Source of the DNA: an uncultured Alphaproteobacteria bacterium
GTDB lineage: Bacteria; Pseudomonadota; Alphaproteobacteria; HIMB59; GCA-002718135
NCBI GenBank assembly: GCA_902619045.1
Contig: CACNCX010000003.1
Coordinates: 1 to 45,022, forward strand
Direction of reading: 5' to 3'
DNA length: 45,022 nucleotides
The translations under genes and the position numbers were made by a program. The notes under the pieces are model-generated. The model had not been told where the DNA came from, did no database searches, and saw only the letters and a program-made list of their open reading frames with translations. This document shows, in pieces, positions 25,183 to 33,364 of this stretch (position 1 is its first letter; every line of letters begins with the position of its first letter).

Positions 25183-26235
25183 ATGGAAATTACAATTCTA
25201 ATTTTTTTATTTGGTGGTCTTTTTTTAGGTTGGTCACTTGGTGCCAATGATGCAGCAAATGTTTTTGGAACTGCAGTTGGAACACGAATGGTTAGTTTCA
25301 CAAGTGCAGCAATAATTTGTAGTGTCTTTGTTATTCTAGGTGCAATTATTAGCGGAGCAGGTACAACAGAAACCTTAGGAAAGTTAGGTGCTATTAATGC
25401 ATTGCCTGGTGCTTTTGCAGCATGTGTGGCTGCAGGAATATCTGTTTATTTAATGACTAAAGTTGGCTTGCCTGTTTCAACAACGCAAGCAATTGTTGGA
25501 GCAATTGTTGGTTGGAATTTATACACGGGATCTTCAACTAATCTTCAAGTTTTAATTACTATTTTAGGAACATGGATACTCTGCCCTATCATTGCAGGAG
25601 TTATTGCAATGGGTTTATTTACTTTTACAAAAAGAGTTATACTCAATAGAAAATTACATATTCTCAGACTTGATGCCTATACAAGAACAGCTTTACTTTT
25701 AGCGGGTGCTTTTGGTGCTTATAGTTTAGGTGCAAACAATATTGCTAATGTAATGGGTGTCTTCGTACCTATATCACCGTTTACTGATGTTACTATTGGA
25801 AATTTATTCGTCTTTTCCTCAAAAGAACAACTATTTCTGCTGGGTGGTTTAGCCATAGCTGTTGGTGTTTTTACTTACTCGAAAAGAGTTATGTTTACCG
25901 TGGGTAATGATCTCTTAAAAATGACACCAGTGGCAGCATTTATTGTTGTTATATCGCATTCTATTGTTTTATTTTTATTTGCATCCCAGGGCATAAGTGC
26001 TTTTTTACAATCTATAAATCTTCCTTCTATACCTTTGGTACCAGTATCAAGTTCCCAAGCTGTTGTTGGTGGCGTAATTGGAATTGGTCTTTTAAAAGGA
26101 GGAAAAGAGGTTCAATGGTCAATTGCAGGAAGAATTTCTTTGGGTTGGATGACGCTACCTATAATTGCAGCTTTAATTTCTTTAATTGTTTTATTTATTC
26201 TAGAAAATATTTTTAATTTAACGGTCTCTTTTTAA
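25183..26235 (+). CDS. pit: PiT-family inorganic phosphate transporter
   Basis: Low-affinity, ion-coupled phosphate permease. The duplicated PiT signatures are both present: GANDAANVFGTAVG in the N-terminal half and GANNIANVMG in the second half, with further repeats VGLPVSTTQAIVGAIVG and VPVSSSQAVVGGVIG. 350 residues with about ten membrane helices, a short bacterial form. It ends convergently with the PTP-like gene, the stops sharing TTAA. Pit is usually not induced by starvation, so the Pho-box-like motif in front of this operon is noteworthy. Confidence 0.95.
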   Translation: MEITILIFLFGGLFLGWSLGANDAANVFGTAVGTRMVSFTSAAIICSVFVILGAIISGAGTTETLGKLGAINALPGAFAACVAAGISVYLMTKVGLPVSTTQAIVGAIVGWNLYTGSSTNLQVLITILGTWILCPIIAGVIAMGLFTFTKRVILNRKLHILRLDAYTRTALLLAGAFGAYSLGANNIANVMGVFVPISPFTDVTIGNLFVFSSKEQLFLLGGLAIAVGVFTYSKRVMFTVGNDLLKMTPVAAFIVVISHSIVLFLFASQGISAFLQSINLPSIPLVPVSSSQAVVGGVIGIGLLKGGKEVQWSIAGRISLGWMTLPIIAALISLIVLFILENIFNLTVSF

Positions 26236-26756
26236 TTAACTGCTCGATAAGAAAAAATAAAATCTTCCTGTATTTTAGATTCAATAGCTCCTTTTCTTCT
26301 TGATCGCACTAAATCAATAGCTTCTTGTTTTTCATAATTAAATTCAACAAGTAAAATAGCAGCTATAGTGCCAGCTCTTCCTTTTCCTCCACGACAATGT
26401 AAGACTATATTTTTACCATCTATCAATTCGTTCTTTAATAAAACTTTTGTTGTTTCCCATTTATATTTAAAATCTTTATCTGGTGCTCCCATGTCATAAA
26501 TGGGTAAATGGTACCAATGTAATTTATGTTCATAAATATTTTTGACAAACAAAGTTTTATCACACAATTTTTCAAATTCGCTATCTTCAACAAAAGAAGT
26601 AATAGAACTACAATTATTATTTTTAAATATTTCTAATTCGTTTGCTAAAATTGTTTCTTCAAATAAACCATTAGAGTTAAGACCTGGGAAAGAAGTTAAT
26701 ATAATTTTTCCTGCAAATGACTTAGAGTCAATAAAATCATAATTGCTAAATTGCAT
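26232..26756 (-). CDS. Dual-specificity/tyrosine phosphatase-like protein
   Basis: Cysteine-based phosphatase of the PTP/DSP superfamily. The signature HCRGGKGRAGT gives the P-loop CX5R with Cys121 and Arg127; an aspartate at about residue 88 or 93 could be the general acid. 174 residues, one domain, no signal peptide. It overall resembles CDKN3/kinase-associated phosphatase-type proteins. It is directly downstream of the PhnZ-like gene with no gap (26756/26757), so both are probably in one transcript. The substrate could be a phosphoprotein or a small phosphorylated metabolite; nothing here decides. Confidence 0.8.
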   Translation of the reverse strand: MQFSNYDFIDSKSFAGKIILTSFPGLNSNGLFEETILANELEIFKNNNCSSITSFVEDSEFEKLCDKTLFVKNIYEHKLHWYHLPIYDMGAPDKDFKYKWETTKVLLKNELIDGKNIVLHCRGGKGRAGTIAAILLVEFNYEKQEAIDLVRSRRKGAIESKIQEDFIFSYRAVN

Positions 26757-27332
26757 TTACGCTTGTTTAGCTAAAAAAGACTCTCTTGCTTCTTCTAAAT
26801 AGGGACGGAAATGTTCAACATCGGGAGTTTTTTTATCTAGAACTTTTGCTAAATCATCAAATCTCCTAAGCTCTATTGCTTCATCCATAAAAGGTTTGCT
26901 TATAAATGCATCTGCTTCTTCTTTTGTGAAAGGACCGCCTTGAACTTTTAATGAAAGTTTCGATGCTTCTGATAGGCTATCATAATAACCCTCTTCAACA
27001 CTTGATAAATATCTTTTTGAGTCAACATGTGCTCTAATTGGTAAAATAACATCCTCACCAAAATATTTTTTTAAAAAATCAGCACCTAAATTTTCATGAT
27101 GACCATCTTTGCCTTCATGAATGGGATCGCCGTCCTCATAGATAAGGTGGCCAACATCATGCAGTAATGCTGCAGCAATTGTTGGTCCTGGTAATTTATT
27201 TTTTTCAGCAAGTTCAGCGCATTGGAGTGCGTGCTCAAGCTGTGTCACATCCTCATTACCATATTGAATATCAGCACCTTTTGTTTTCAAAAGATCTAAG
27301 AGATAATCTACAATATTTTCTTTCATTCTCAT
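26757..27332 (-). CDS. PhnZ-like HD-domain oxygenase (phosphonate-degradation HD protein)
   Basis: 191-residue HD-domain protein of the type linked to phosphonate breakdown. PhnZ, a mixed-valent di-iron oxygenase, converts 2-amino-1-hydroxyethylphosphonate to glycine and phosphate. Residues Tyr24, Glu27, His34, His58 and Asp59, which I recall as PhnZ active-site positions, occur here at the same numbers (YGNE, LEHA, LLHDVGH), with further histidines in HEGKDGHHEN. This argues for an oxygenase instead of a phosphohydrolase HD protein. It is divergent from phnW across 88 bp. The usual partner PhnY* (an Fe/2-oxoglutarate hydroxylase) is absent from the window. ATG at 27326 is an alternative start. 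Confidence 0.82.
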   Translation of the reverse strand: MRMKENIVDYLLDLLKTKGADIQYGNEDVTQLEHALQCAELAEKNKLPGPTIAAALLHDVGHLIYEDGDPIHEGKDGHHENLGADFLKKYFGEDVILPIRAHVDSKRYLSSVEEGYYDSLSEASKLSLKVQGGPFTKEEADAFISKPFMDEAIELRRFDDLAKVLDKKTPDVEHFRPYLEEARESFLAKQA

Positions 27333-27420
27333 TTATAATTAACTTATTAGAAAATAAATTCAATTCCAACTTTAATAAGATTGATCAAATTTATAATAAT
27401 ATTTATTAAGTAAATATTTA

Positions 27421-28518
27421 ATGGATAAAAAATTATTAACCCCTGGGCCTCTCACGACATCGATGTCAACAAAAGAGGCAATGCTTCATGATTGGGGTTC
27501 GAGAGATACAAAATTTATTGATCTCAATGCATCAATTAGAGATTCCCTTGTTAAATTAATAGACGGTGAAGATAAATATCAATGTGTTCCAATGCAGGGA
27601 AGTGGAACTTTTGCTGTAGAGTCGATGGTGAGCTCTCTTACTCAAAAAGATTCTAAAATTCTGATTCTGATCAATGGTGCTTACGGACAAAGAATGAAAA
27701 AAATGTGCACATATTTAGGGAGAGATTTTATTGAATATGAAGTTGCTGAACATGAAGTACATGACATCAATAAAATTGAAGAGTTAATTGATAACAACAA
27801 CTTAACACACGTCTTTGCTGTATATTGTGAAACAACATCGGGTATTTTAAATCCTATTGAAGACATTGCAAAATTGGTTGAAGGGAAAAATTTATCGTTA
27901 TTCATCGATGCAATGAGTGCCTTTGGTGCATTACCCTTAAGTTCTAAAACAATTACTTTTGATGCTGTAGCCGCTTCATCAAACAAATGCTTAGAAGGTG
28001 TGCCAGGTGTTGGTTTCATTCTTGTAAAAAATGAAGTTATTCAAAATGCAAAAGGCAATAGTCACTCACTAAGTCTAGACTTGTATGATCAATGGCAAGC
28101 AATGGAAAAAAATAAACAATGGCGATTTACACCTCCAACACACGTATTAGCTGCATTCAACCAAGCTATTGAAGAACATAAAGAACAAGGCGGTGTAGAA
28201 GGAAGAGGTAAAAGATATAAAAAAAATTGTGAAATTATTTGTAATGGAATGAAAGAGTTGGGATTTGAGCAACTACTTCCTGATAATTTACAAGCACCAA
28301 TTATTATTACTTTTAAACAACCTAATGATCCTAAATTTAACTTTGACCAATTTTATAATGCTCTTAGTGAAAAAGATTTTTTAATTTATCCAGGAAAACT
28401 AACAGTGGCAGAAACTTTTAGAATTGGGTGTATTGGTAATTTAAATGAACAAGACATGATGGATACAATAAAAGCTGTAAAAGAAGTTGTTACTGAGTTG
28501 GGACTAACATTAAACTAA
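27421..28518 (+). CDS. phnW: 2-aminoethylphosphonate:pyruvate transaminase
   Basis: PLP enzyme that moves the amino group of 2-aminoethylphosphonate to pyruvate, giving phosphonoacetaldehyde and alanine. The start MDKKLLTPGPLTTSMSTKEA is the PhnW hallmark; the PLP lysine is in ASSNKCLEGVPGVGF and the cofactor aspartate in LFIDAMSAFG. 365 residues, standard. There is no phnX (phosphonatase) in the window; instead phnY and phnA are present, so the product is expected to go through phosphonoacetate. The AllA-like gene follows after 7 bp. Confidence 0.94.
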   Translation: MDKKLLTPGPLTTSMSTKEAMLHDWGSRDTKFIDLNASIRDSLVKLIDGEDKYQCVPMQGSGTFAVESMVSSLTQKDSKILILINGAYGQRMKKMCTYLGRDFIEYEVAEHEVHDINKIEELIDNNNLTHVFAVYCETTSGILNPIEDIAKLVEGKNLSLFIDAMSAFGALPLSSKTITFDAVAASSNKCLEGVPGVGFILVKNEVIQNAKGNSHSLSLDLYDQWQAMEKNKQWRFTPPTHVLAAFNQAIEEHKEQGGVEGRGKRYKKNCEIICNGMKELGFEQLLPDNLQAPIIITFKQPNDPKFNFDQFYNALSEKDFLIYPGKLTVAETFRIGCIGNLNEQDMMDTIKAVKEVVTELGLTLN

Positions 28519-28525
28519 CAAAACA

Positions 28526-29158
28526 ATGACAAAAGAAATTGAAATACCTTTAGTTAAAGCAACAAATGAAAATCTTAAAGGATATGGGTATTTAATCGAT
28601 AGTTTTGAAAATAGTGATATTGAAATTGTTACTTGGCCAAAACAAGGATGGCGTGACATAGAAGAGGGAACTGGTAATGAAGGTGGAACTACCGAAGGTT
28701 CTTTTGATACCTGGTGGCAAGGTGACGTGCTTTATGGGCAAAATAATGCTGTTCAACATAAGAGCGATTATGAAGTAGATGGAAAATATATACTGGGTTA
28801 TGCCAATAATCCTGATCAAGAATTACAAAAAGATAAATATTCAGATCCAACAAAAATTTTTTTATGGCATGCAAATTATCATCCTGATGGAGGTCAGCTT
28901 TTCTTTCCTGAAGAAAATAAACCATTTATTTGTCCTTTAGCCTTACCTACAGACGACATTGAACCAGAACATTTTAAAGCATTTTATTGTGACGGATCAA
29001 AAGGTTTGTATATTCATCCAAATATTTGGCATGAAGGGGTGTTTCCAGTTACAGAAAAACAATCGTTTCAAGGAAAACAAGGTAAAGTACATGCAAGAGT
29101 TAGCATCGACTTAAAAGAGGAATTTAATAAGTATATTTATTTTAAAACTGCGATCTAA
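28526..29158 (+). CDS. AllA-like (ureidoglycolate lyase superfamily) cupin protein
   Basis: 210-residue protein resembling the ureidoglycolate lyase/AllA cupin superfamily: KGYGYLIDSFEN at the N-terminus matches the family opening, the C-terminal part has AFYCDGSKGLYIHPNIWHEGVFPV and GKVHARVSIDLKEEF. The rest, including an aromatic, glycine-rich stretch GTGNEGGTTEGSFDTWWQG, is unlike classical AllA, and no other purine-degradation gene is nearby. Its place 7 bp after phnW and opposite the PhnZ-like gene suggests a role in phosphonate metabolism. I cannot name the reaction; confidence is in the fold, not the function. Confidence 0.65.
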   Translation: MTKEIEIPLVKATNENLKGYGYLIDSFENSDIEIVTWPKQGWRDIEEGTGNEGGTTEGSFDTWWQGDVLYGQNNAVQHKSDYEVDGKYILGYANNPDQELQKDKYSDPTKIFLWHANYHPDGGQLFFPEENKPFICPLALPTDDIEPEHFKAFYCDGSKGLYIHPNIWHEGVFPVTEKQSFQGKQGKVHARVSIDLKEEFNKYIYFKTAI

Positions 29159-29178
29159 TTATAAATTTATATTTAATA

Positions 29179-29967
29179 ATGAAAATTATTCACCTTTCAG
29201 ACCCTCATATTTATATTGATAAGATTCATGGCATAGATCCTGTCAGTAAATTTAAAAAAGCATTAACTCATATAAAAAATAATCATGGTGATGCAGATTT
29301 ATTTGCCATCACAGGTGATATTACAGACTTAGGTGATAAAGATTCTTATCAGTTATTTTTAAAAATAATTGATGAAGCAGGTCTGCCGAAGAATTTAAAT
29401 CCTCAACTAATTATAGGTAATCATGATAACAGAGATGAATTTAAAATAAACTTTCCTAATATTGAAACCGATCCAAATGGATTTATTCAATACTTTAAGG
29501 ATATAGATAATAAACGTTTAATTTTTATAGATACTAATCTGATTAACACTCACCAAGGACATTATTGTGAAGAGAGGCAAGAATGGTTAAATAATATTTT
29601 AAGTAAGACTAATACGGATACGTACATCTTTATGCATCATAATCCACTGGCATTAGTAAAAGAGGAAAGTGATGGAATAGGATTACAACAAAAAAAAGAG
29701 TTTCAACAAATTTTAACTAAAAATAATAATATAATAAAACATATTTTTTTTGGTCATCAACACATTACAAGTTCTGGCTCTTATTGTGGTATTACTTTTT
29801 CCTCCCCAAGAAGTACTTGGTCTCCTCTAATACCTAACTTTTCAAATGAATATCGTTTAGGAACGGCTAATACAGATACAAATTATAATGTTGCAATAAT
29901 TCGATCTGACGCCTTAATTATTCATACAGAGGATTTTTTAAAAACAGAAGTTAATTGGTTTAAATAA
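29179..29967 (+). CDS. GpdQ/CpdA-like metallophosphodiesterase
   Basis: Binuclear metallophosphoesterase of the class III cyclic-nucleotide phosphodiesterase group, which includes GpdQ (glycerophosphodiesterase). Metal motifs in order: HLSDPHIY (about 5-12), GDITDLGD, IGNHDNR, MHHNPLA and FGHQHITS. 262 residues, no signal peptide, so it acts in the cytoplasm. It follows the AllA-like gene by 20 bp in a phnW-allA-like-pde operon. GpdQ-type enzymes accept phosphodiesters and phosphonate monoesters, which suits this cluster; cAMP hydrolysis is the alternative. Confidence 0.83.
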   Translation: MKIIHLSDPHIYIDKIHGIDPVSKFKKALTHIKNNHGDADLFAITGDITDLGDKDSYQLFLKIIDEAGLPKNLNPQLIIGNHDNRDEFKINFPNIETDPNGFIQYFKDIDNKRLIFIDTNLINTHQGHYCEERQEWLNNILSKTNTDTYIFMHHNPLALVKEESDGIGLQQKKEFQQILTKNNNIIKHIFFGHQHITSSGSYCGITFSSPRSTWSPLIPNFSNEYRLGTANTDTNYNVAIIRSDALIIHTEDFLKTEVNWFK

Positions 29968-29971
29968 AAAA

Positions 29972-31078
29972 TTATTTTTTTTCGATTACAAATATTTCAT
30001 TGTTAAAATAAAGACCTTTATTTTTAGCAACAATGTTTTGAACAATTTTTTCATAGTTTTTAGTTTTTTCTACTTTCATTACTTTGTCGTCATCCATTTG
30101 ATTGACATATATGGAGGCATTCCAAGCAGAAAAAACTAATGATGTCGCTATACCTCCGCTGATTTCTGTTGGTAGAGCTCTCAATTTACATTTAATAATT
30201 CTTTTTTCTCCAAAAGATAATCTTCTTAATAAATCTTTATCTAAATTTTTCTTAAGATAAGAAATGATACTATTTCCAAGAGAAGGAAATGGGTCCTCTT
30301 TTGGCCAAATTTTACGAATTATTTCATTAGCAGGATCTTTTCCTGAAGCATGAATAGTTAATAATTTCCCTTTTGATTTTAACGCTCTAATCATTGGTTC
30401 GATGACATATTTTGATTTCTTTTCTGCTGTGATTCTTGAACGATAAGGCTGTGAAGCAATAATAAGATCAAATTTATTATCTGATTTTTTTTTGGTAGGT
30501 ATTAATTCATTTACATTAAATTCTTGATCTTCGCGGTAGATAACCATGACTGAAGGCTCTTTATAAGTATGGTTACCTGACTTTTTATTAATTTCTATAT
30601 TCCATTTTTTTTCTAAAAATTCATTTTGTTTTCTTAATTGTTGGGCAAATTCAAGAGAGGTATCTCCTTTTAATTTAATAATATTCCAATTAATTTTTTT
30701 CTGTTTAACTTCATTTTTTGATTTTAGGTTTGCAGCTTCAGCGTAGTGTAGATTTGAAATGACAAAAACCGTATTCTTATGTTCAACAAACCTATCGGGT
30801 AATTTTTCTAAACCTAATCTTACATCTTCTATGCTTATTTCTTTTGTGCAAACTAATAAAGGTACGTTAGGCTTAGCCTCGTGGCACTGACGCATAACAT
30901 TCATAAGTAAGGAACCATCACCCATACCAGCATCAAATATTTTTATACCAGGTTTTTGAGGTTTAATTTTATTTACGTGAGGGCGTATCGCATCAGCAAT
31001 TTGATTTTTTTCATTTGTTGTTGTGACAAATAATAAGTATTTTTGTCTGTTATCATAAAACCTGAAATTTTTTTTCAT
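29972..31078 (-). CDS. Class I SAM-dependent methyltransferase-like protein
   Basis: 368 residues. A Rossmann methyltransferase core is suggested by motif I IKIFDAGMGDGSLL (about 43-56) and by FDLIIASQPYRS (about 211-222), placed like the (N/D)PPY motif; KSKGKLLTIHASGKDP resembles the later strand. The surrounding sequence is lysine-rich and I do not recognise a specific family. It is the last gene of a minus-strand trio with the iron alcohol dehydrogenase (2-bp gap) and the MetE-like gene. The substrate is unknown; methylation of a phosphonate or amine is only a contextual guess. Confidence 0.6.
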   Translation of the reverse strand: MKKNFRFYDNRQKYLLFVTTTNEKNQIADAIRPHVNKIKPQKPGIKIFDAGMGDGSLLMNVMRQCHEAKPNVPLLVCTKEISIEDVRLGLEKLPDRFVEHKNTVFVISNLHYAEAANLKSKNEVKQKKINWNIIKLKGDTSLEFAQQLRKQNEFLEKKWNIEINKKSGNHTYKEPSVMVIYREDQEFNVNELIPTKKKSDNKFDLIIASQPYRSRITAEKKSKYVIEPMIRALKSKGKLLTIHASGKDPANEIIRKIWPKEDPFPSLGNSIISYLKKNLDKDLLRRLSFGEKRIIKCKLRALPTEISGGIATSLVFSAWNASIYVNQMDDDKVMKVEKTKNYEKIVQNIVAKNKGLYFNNEIFVIEKK

Positions 31079-31080
31079 TA

Positions 31081-32193
31081 CTAATAAAGTCCCATTGATT
31101 TAGCAGAAGAGATGAAGGCTTCTTTATTGCCAATAAAGTTTTTACCTCGTTCCCCTAAAAACGCATCATCTACTATATTATTCCATTCTTGAATAGGAAC
31201 TTTTATTTCATTTAAGTTAAGAGGAACCTCTAAAGAACGCATAAATTCACTCAGATGATTTGCGGCATTCTCTAGGTTATCGTTAAAAATTAGTTTTAGT
31301 CTTTCTTCAGCTACACTATCAATGCCAACCATACTTTTAGTAATCATGGGTAATGTAAATGAGCAAGCAATACCATGTTGAATGCCGTAATTGAGCGTCA
31401 CAGGGTATGATAGATTGTGCGCAATAGCAGTTTTTGTATTGGAAAACGCTAAGCCAGCATGAACGCATGCCAGTGCAATGTTTGAACGTAATTCAACGCT
31501 TCTTAAATCTTTAGCGAGAAGTGGTAAATTTTCTAATACTAATTTTGATGCTTGTATTGCATGAGAAGCAGAAATTGGGTTTGCATTAATATTCCAAATA
31601 CTTTCCATTGAATGAGAGAGAGCATCTAAACCTGTTGAAATGGTCAAGCCTAAAGGCTTATCAACCATAATTGATGGATCGATAATTGCTTTTTCTGCAT
31701 AAAGAGATTTATGCGCCAAAGATAATTTATTGTTTTTTTCTTTATCCCAAATTGTGGCCCAACACGTAAGCTCACTTGATGTTCCTGAAGTTGTAGGTAT
31801 TGCAATAATCTTGATTGGATTTTTGACTCTTGGACTTTTCTTATTGCGAACGAAATCTGTTAGATATTCTTGTTTATCTTTAAAAGCAGCAATTGCTTTA
31901 GCTGTGTCTGTAACAGAGCCACCACCTATAGCTAAAATATAATCTACCGATTCATTGATTGAAGAAAATTTTTTTTGTAGCTCTAAAATATCCTTATAAT
32001 CTGGATTAGGCTGAACATCCGTCATAATGGATAGTGGTGGATTTGAAGAAGATTTTAATTCATCGCTATATTTTTTAAAAATTTCTTCTGGATGAGTGAT
32101 TATGATGTAGTTCTTATTTTTAAGAGCATCATGTACTTCTGTAAATCTATTTTCTCCAAAGATAATTTCAACAGGATTAAAATAATTCCACAT
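31081..32193 (-). CDS. Iron-containing alcohol dehydrogenase, phosphonate-associated type
   Basis: Group III (iron) alcohol dehydrogenase, 370 residues. The NAD-binding loop is AIGGGSVTDTAKAIA (about 91-105). The four metal ligands are visible: Asp and His in GLDALSHSMESIW, His in AIAHNLSYP and His in YGIQHGIACSF. The opening MWNYFNPVEIIFGENRF resembles the subgroup found in phosphonate operons, related to phosphonoacetaldehyde reductases. It could interconvert 2-hydroxyethylphosphonate and phosphonoacetaldehyde, feeding PhnY. That role is inferred from context; family membership is firm. Confidence 0.85.
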   Translation of the reverse strand: MWNYFNPVEIIFGENRFTEVHDALKNKNYIIITHPEEIFKKYSDELKSSSNPPLSIMTDVQPNPDYKDILELQKKFSSINESVDYILAIGGGSVTDTAKAIAAFKDKQEYLTDFVRNKKSPRVKNPIKIIAIPTTSGTSSELTCWATIWDKEKNNKLSLAHKSLYAEKAIIDPSIMVDKPLGLTISTGLDALSHSMESIWNINANPISASHAIQASKLVLENLPLLAKDLRSVELRSNIALACVHAGLAFSNTKTAIAHNLSYPVTLNYGIQHGIACSFTLPMITKSMVGIDSVAEERLKLIFNDNLENAANHLSEFMRSLEVPLNLNEIKVPIQEWNNIVDDAFLGERGKNFIGNKEAFISSAKSMGLY

Positions 32194-32197
32194 TACA

Positions 32198-33277
32198 TTA
32201 AATTGATTTTGCCGCTTTAGTTAAAATTGTCATTTTCTCAATTGCTTGTTCTCGAGTAAAGAAACCTAAACCACAATCTGGTGCAGCTATTAAGCGGTGT
32301 TCATCAATATGTTCAAGTGAATCTTTGATACGAACTCTTACTTCTTCAACAGATTCCATTCTGCTTTTTGCAATATCAATAAATCCAAAAATTACTTTTG
32401 TTTTAGTAAATTTTTCTAAAAGATTTAAATCATTATGCCTATGTGAGTCTTCTAAAGATACTTCATCAATAGTTGAATCATCTACAAGTGATGCAATTCT
32501 ATCATAAGCATCTAAATCAGCCTTTTTATAACCTTCTGAATCTAATGAATTAGGATAACCACAACAAATATGGCAAACACGTTGCACTTCTTTAGGTATA
32601 CCATGCATCATTCTTTCTAAATTTTCCATACCATATGAATGAGCTTCATCGGGCTTTCTAGCAAATACTGGTTCATCAATTTGAATATACTGACAACCTG
32701 CATCCACAAGTGCCTTAATTTCTTTATTGAGAGCTAATGCTAAATCAAAACCAAGTTTTTTCATGTCATCATAGTAATTGTTGGCAATTGAATCTGTAAT
32801 TGTCATTGGTCCAGGTAGCGTAATTTTAACTGGGTTTTTTGTAAATTGTTGTGCACTCTTCCAGTCTAAATGCATACGTATTTCTTTACTTGAAATCGGT
32901 GCAACAATAGTTGGAAGGTCAGCTTCGAACGCACCTTGTCTTACTGACTTATGTGTAACTTCCTTAAAACTTACTCCATTTAAAAATCGGCATTGATATA
33001 ATACGTAACTCTCGCGTCTGACTTCTCCATCTGTTGGAACATCAATACCCGCATTTACTTGATCAGTTATAACTTCTTTAATTGCTGCTAAAAATAATTT
33101 TTCAGCATCTGCACCTGCAGACTCTAATGCTTTTTCATATGCGCCAGGTGACCAATTTGATAATAATCCTTTTGACGCTTTTCTCTCTTCTTCTGATTTT
33201 GTCCCTAAAAACCAATCTTGAATAGGTGTTTGTTTCGGTTTTGGATAAGCACCTATTGTAGTTGTTTTAAGAGGCAT
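32198..33277 (-). CDS. MetE C-terminal-domain-like (core-MetE) methyltransferase
   Basis: 359 residues matching the catalytic C-terminal domain of cobalamin-independent methionine synthase, without the N-terminal half. Zinc ligands are visible as HICCGYPN (His and Cys), EVSLEDSH (Glu) and APDCGLGFF (Cys); IQIDEPVF is the conserved substrate region. GGGAG... a GGGAG ribosome binding site precedes the ATG. Stand-alone proteins of this kind transfer methyl groups to a thiol from donors that differ between lineages. It heads a minus-strand trio with the iron alcohol dehydrogenase and the methyltransferase, downstream of a terminator. The donor is unknown. Confidence 0.82.
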   Translation of the reverse strand: MPLKTTTIGAYPKPKQTPIQDWFLGTKSEEERKASKGLLSNWSPGAYEKALESAGADAEKLFLAAIKEVITDQVNAGIDVPTDGEVRRESYVLYQCRFLNGVSFKEVTHKSVRQGAFEADLPTIVAPISSKEIRMHLDWKSAQQFTKNPVKITLPGPMTITDSIANNYYDDMKKLGFDLALALNKEIKALVDAGCQYIQIDEPVFARKPDEAHSYGMENLERMMHGIPKEVQRVCHICCGYPNSLDSEGYKKADLDAYDRIASLVDDSTIDEVSLEDSHRHNDLNLLEKFTKTKVIFGFIDIAKSRMESVEEVRVRIKDSLEHIDEHRLIAAPDCGLGFFTREQAIEKMTILTKAAKSI

Positions 33278-33302
33278 CTATTTTTACTCCCATTTAAATT
33301 TA

Positions 33303-33333
33303 AAATAAAACAGCGGCTTTTATAAAGCCGCTG
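33303..33333 (-). terminator. Rho-independent terminator after the binding-protein gene
   Basis: A perfect 10-bp stem, CAGCGGCTTT with AAAGCCGCTG around a 3-nt loop, followed on the minus strand by TTTTATTTT. It lies 31 bp after the binding-protein stop and separates the phnA-phnY-binding-protein transcript from the MetE-like trio. Confidence 0.88.
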
Positions 33334-33364
33334 TAATAAAAAGTTAATAATAAATAATCTCAAA

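Noticed and set aside
28526-29158. True ureidoglycolate lyase of allantoin degradation
   Set aside because: No other purine or allantoin gene is near and much of the sequence differs from AllA; only superfamily membership is supported.
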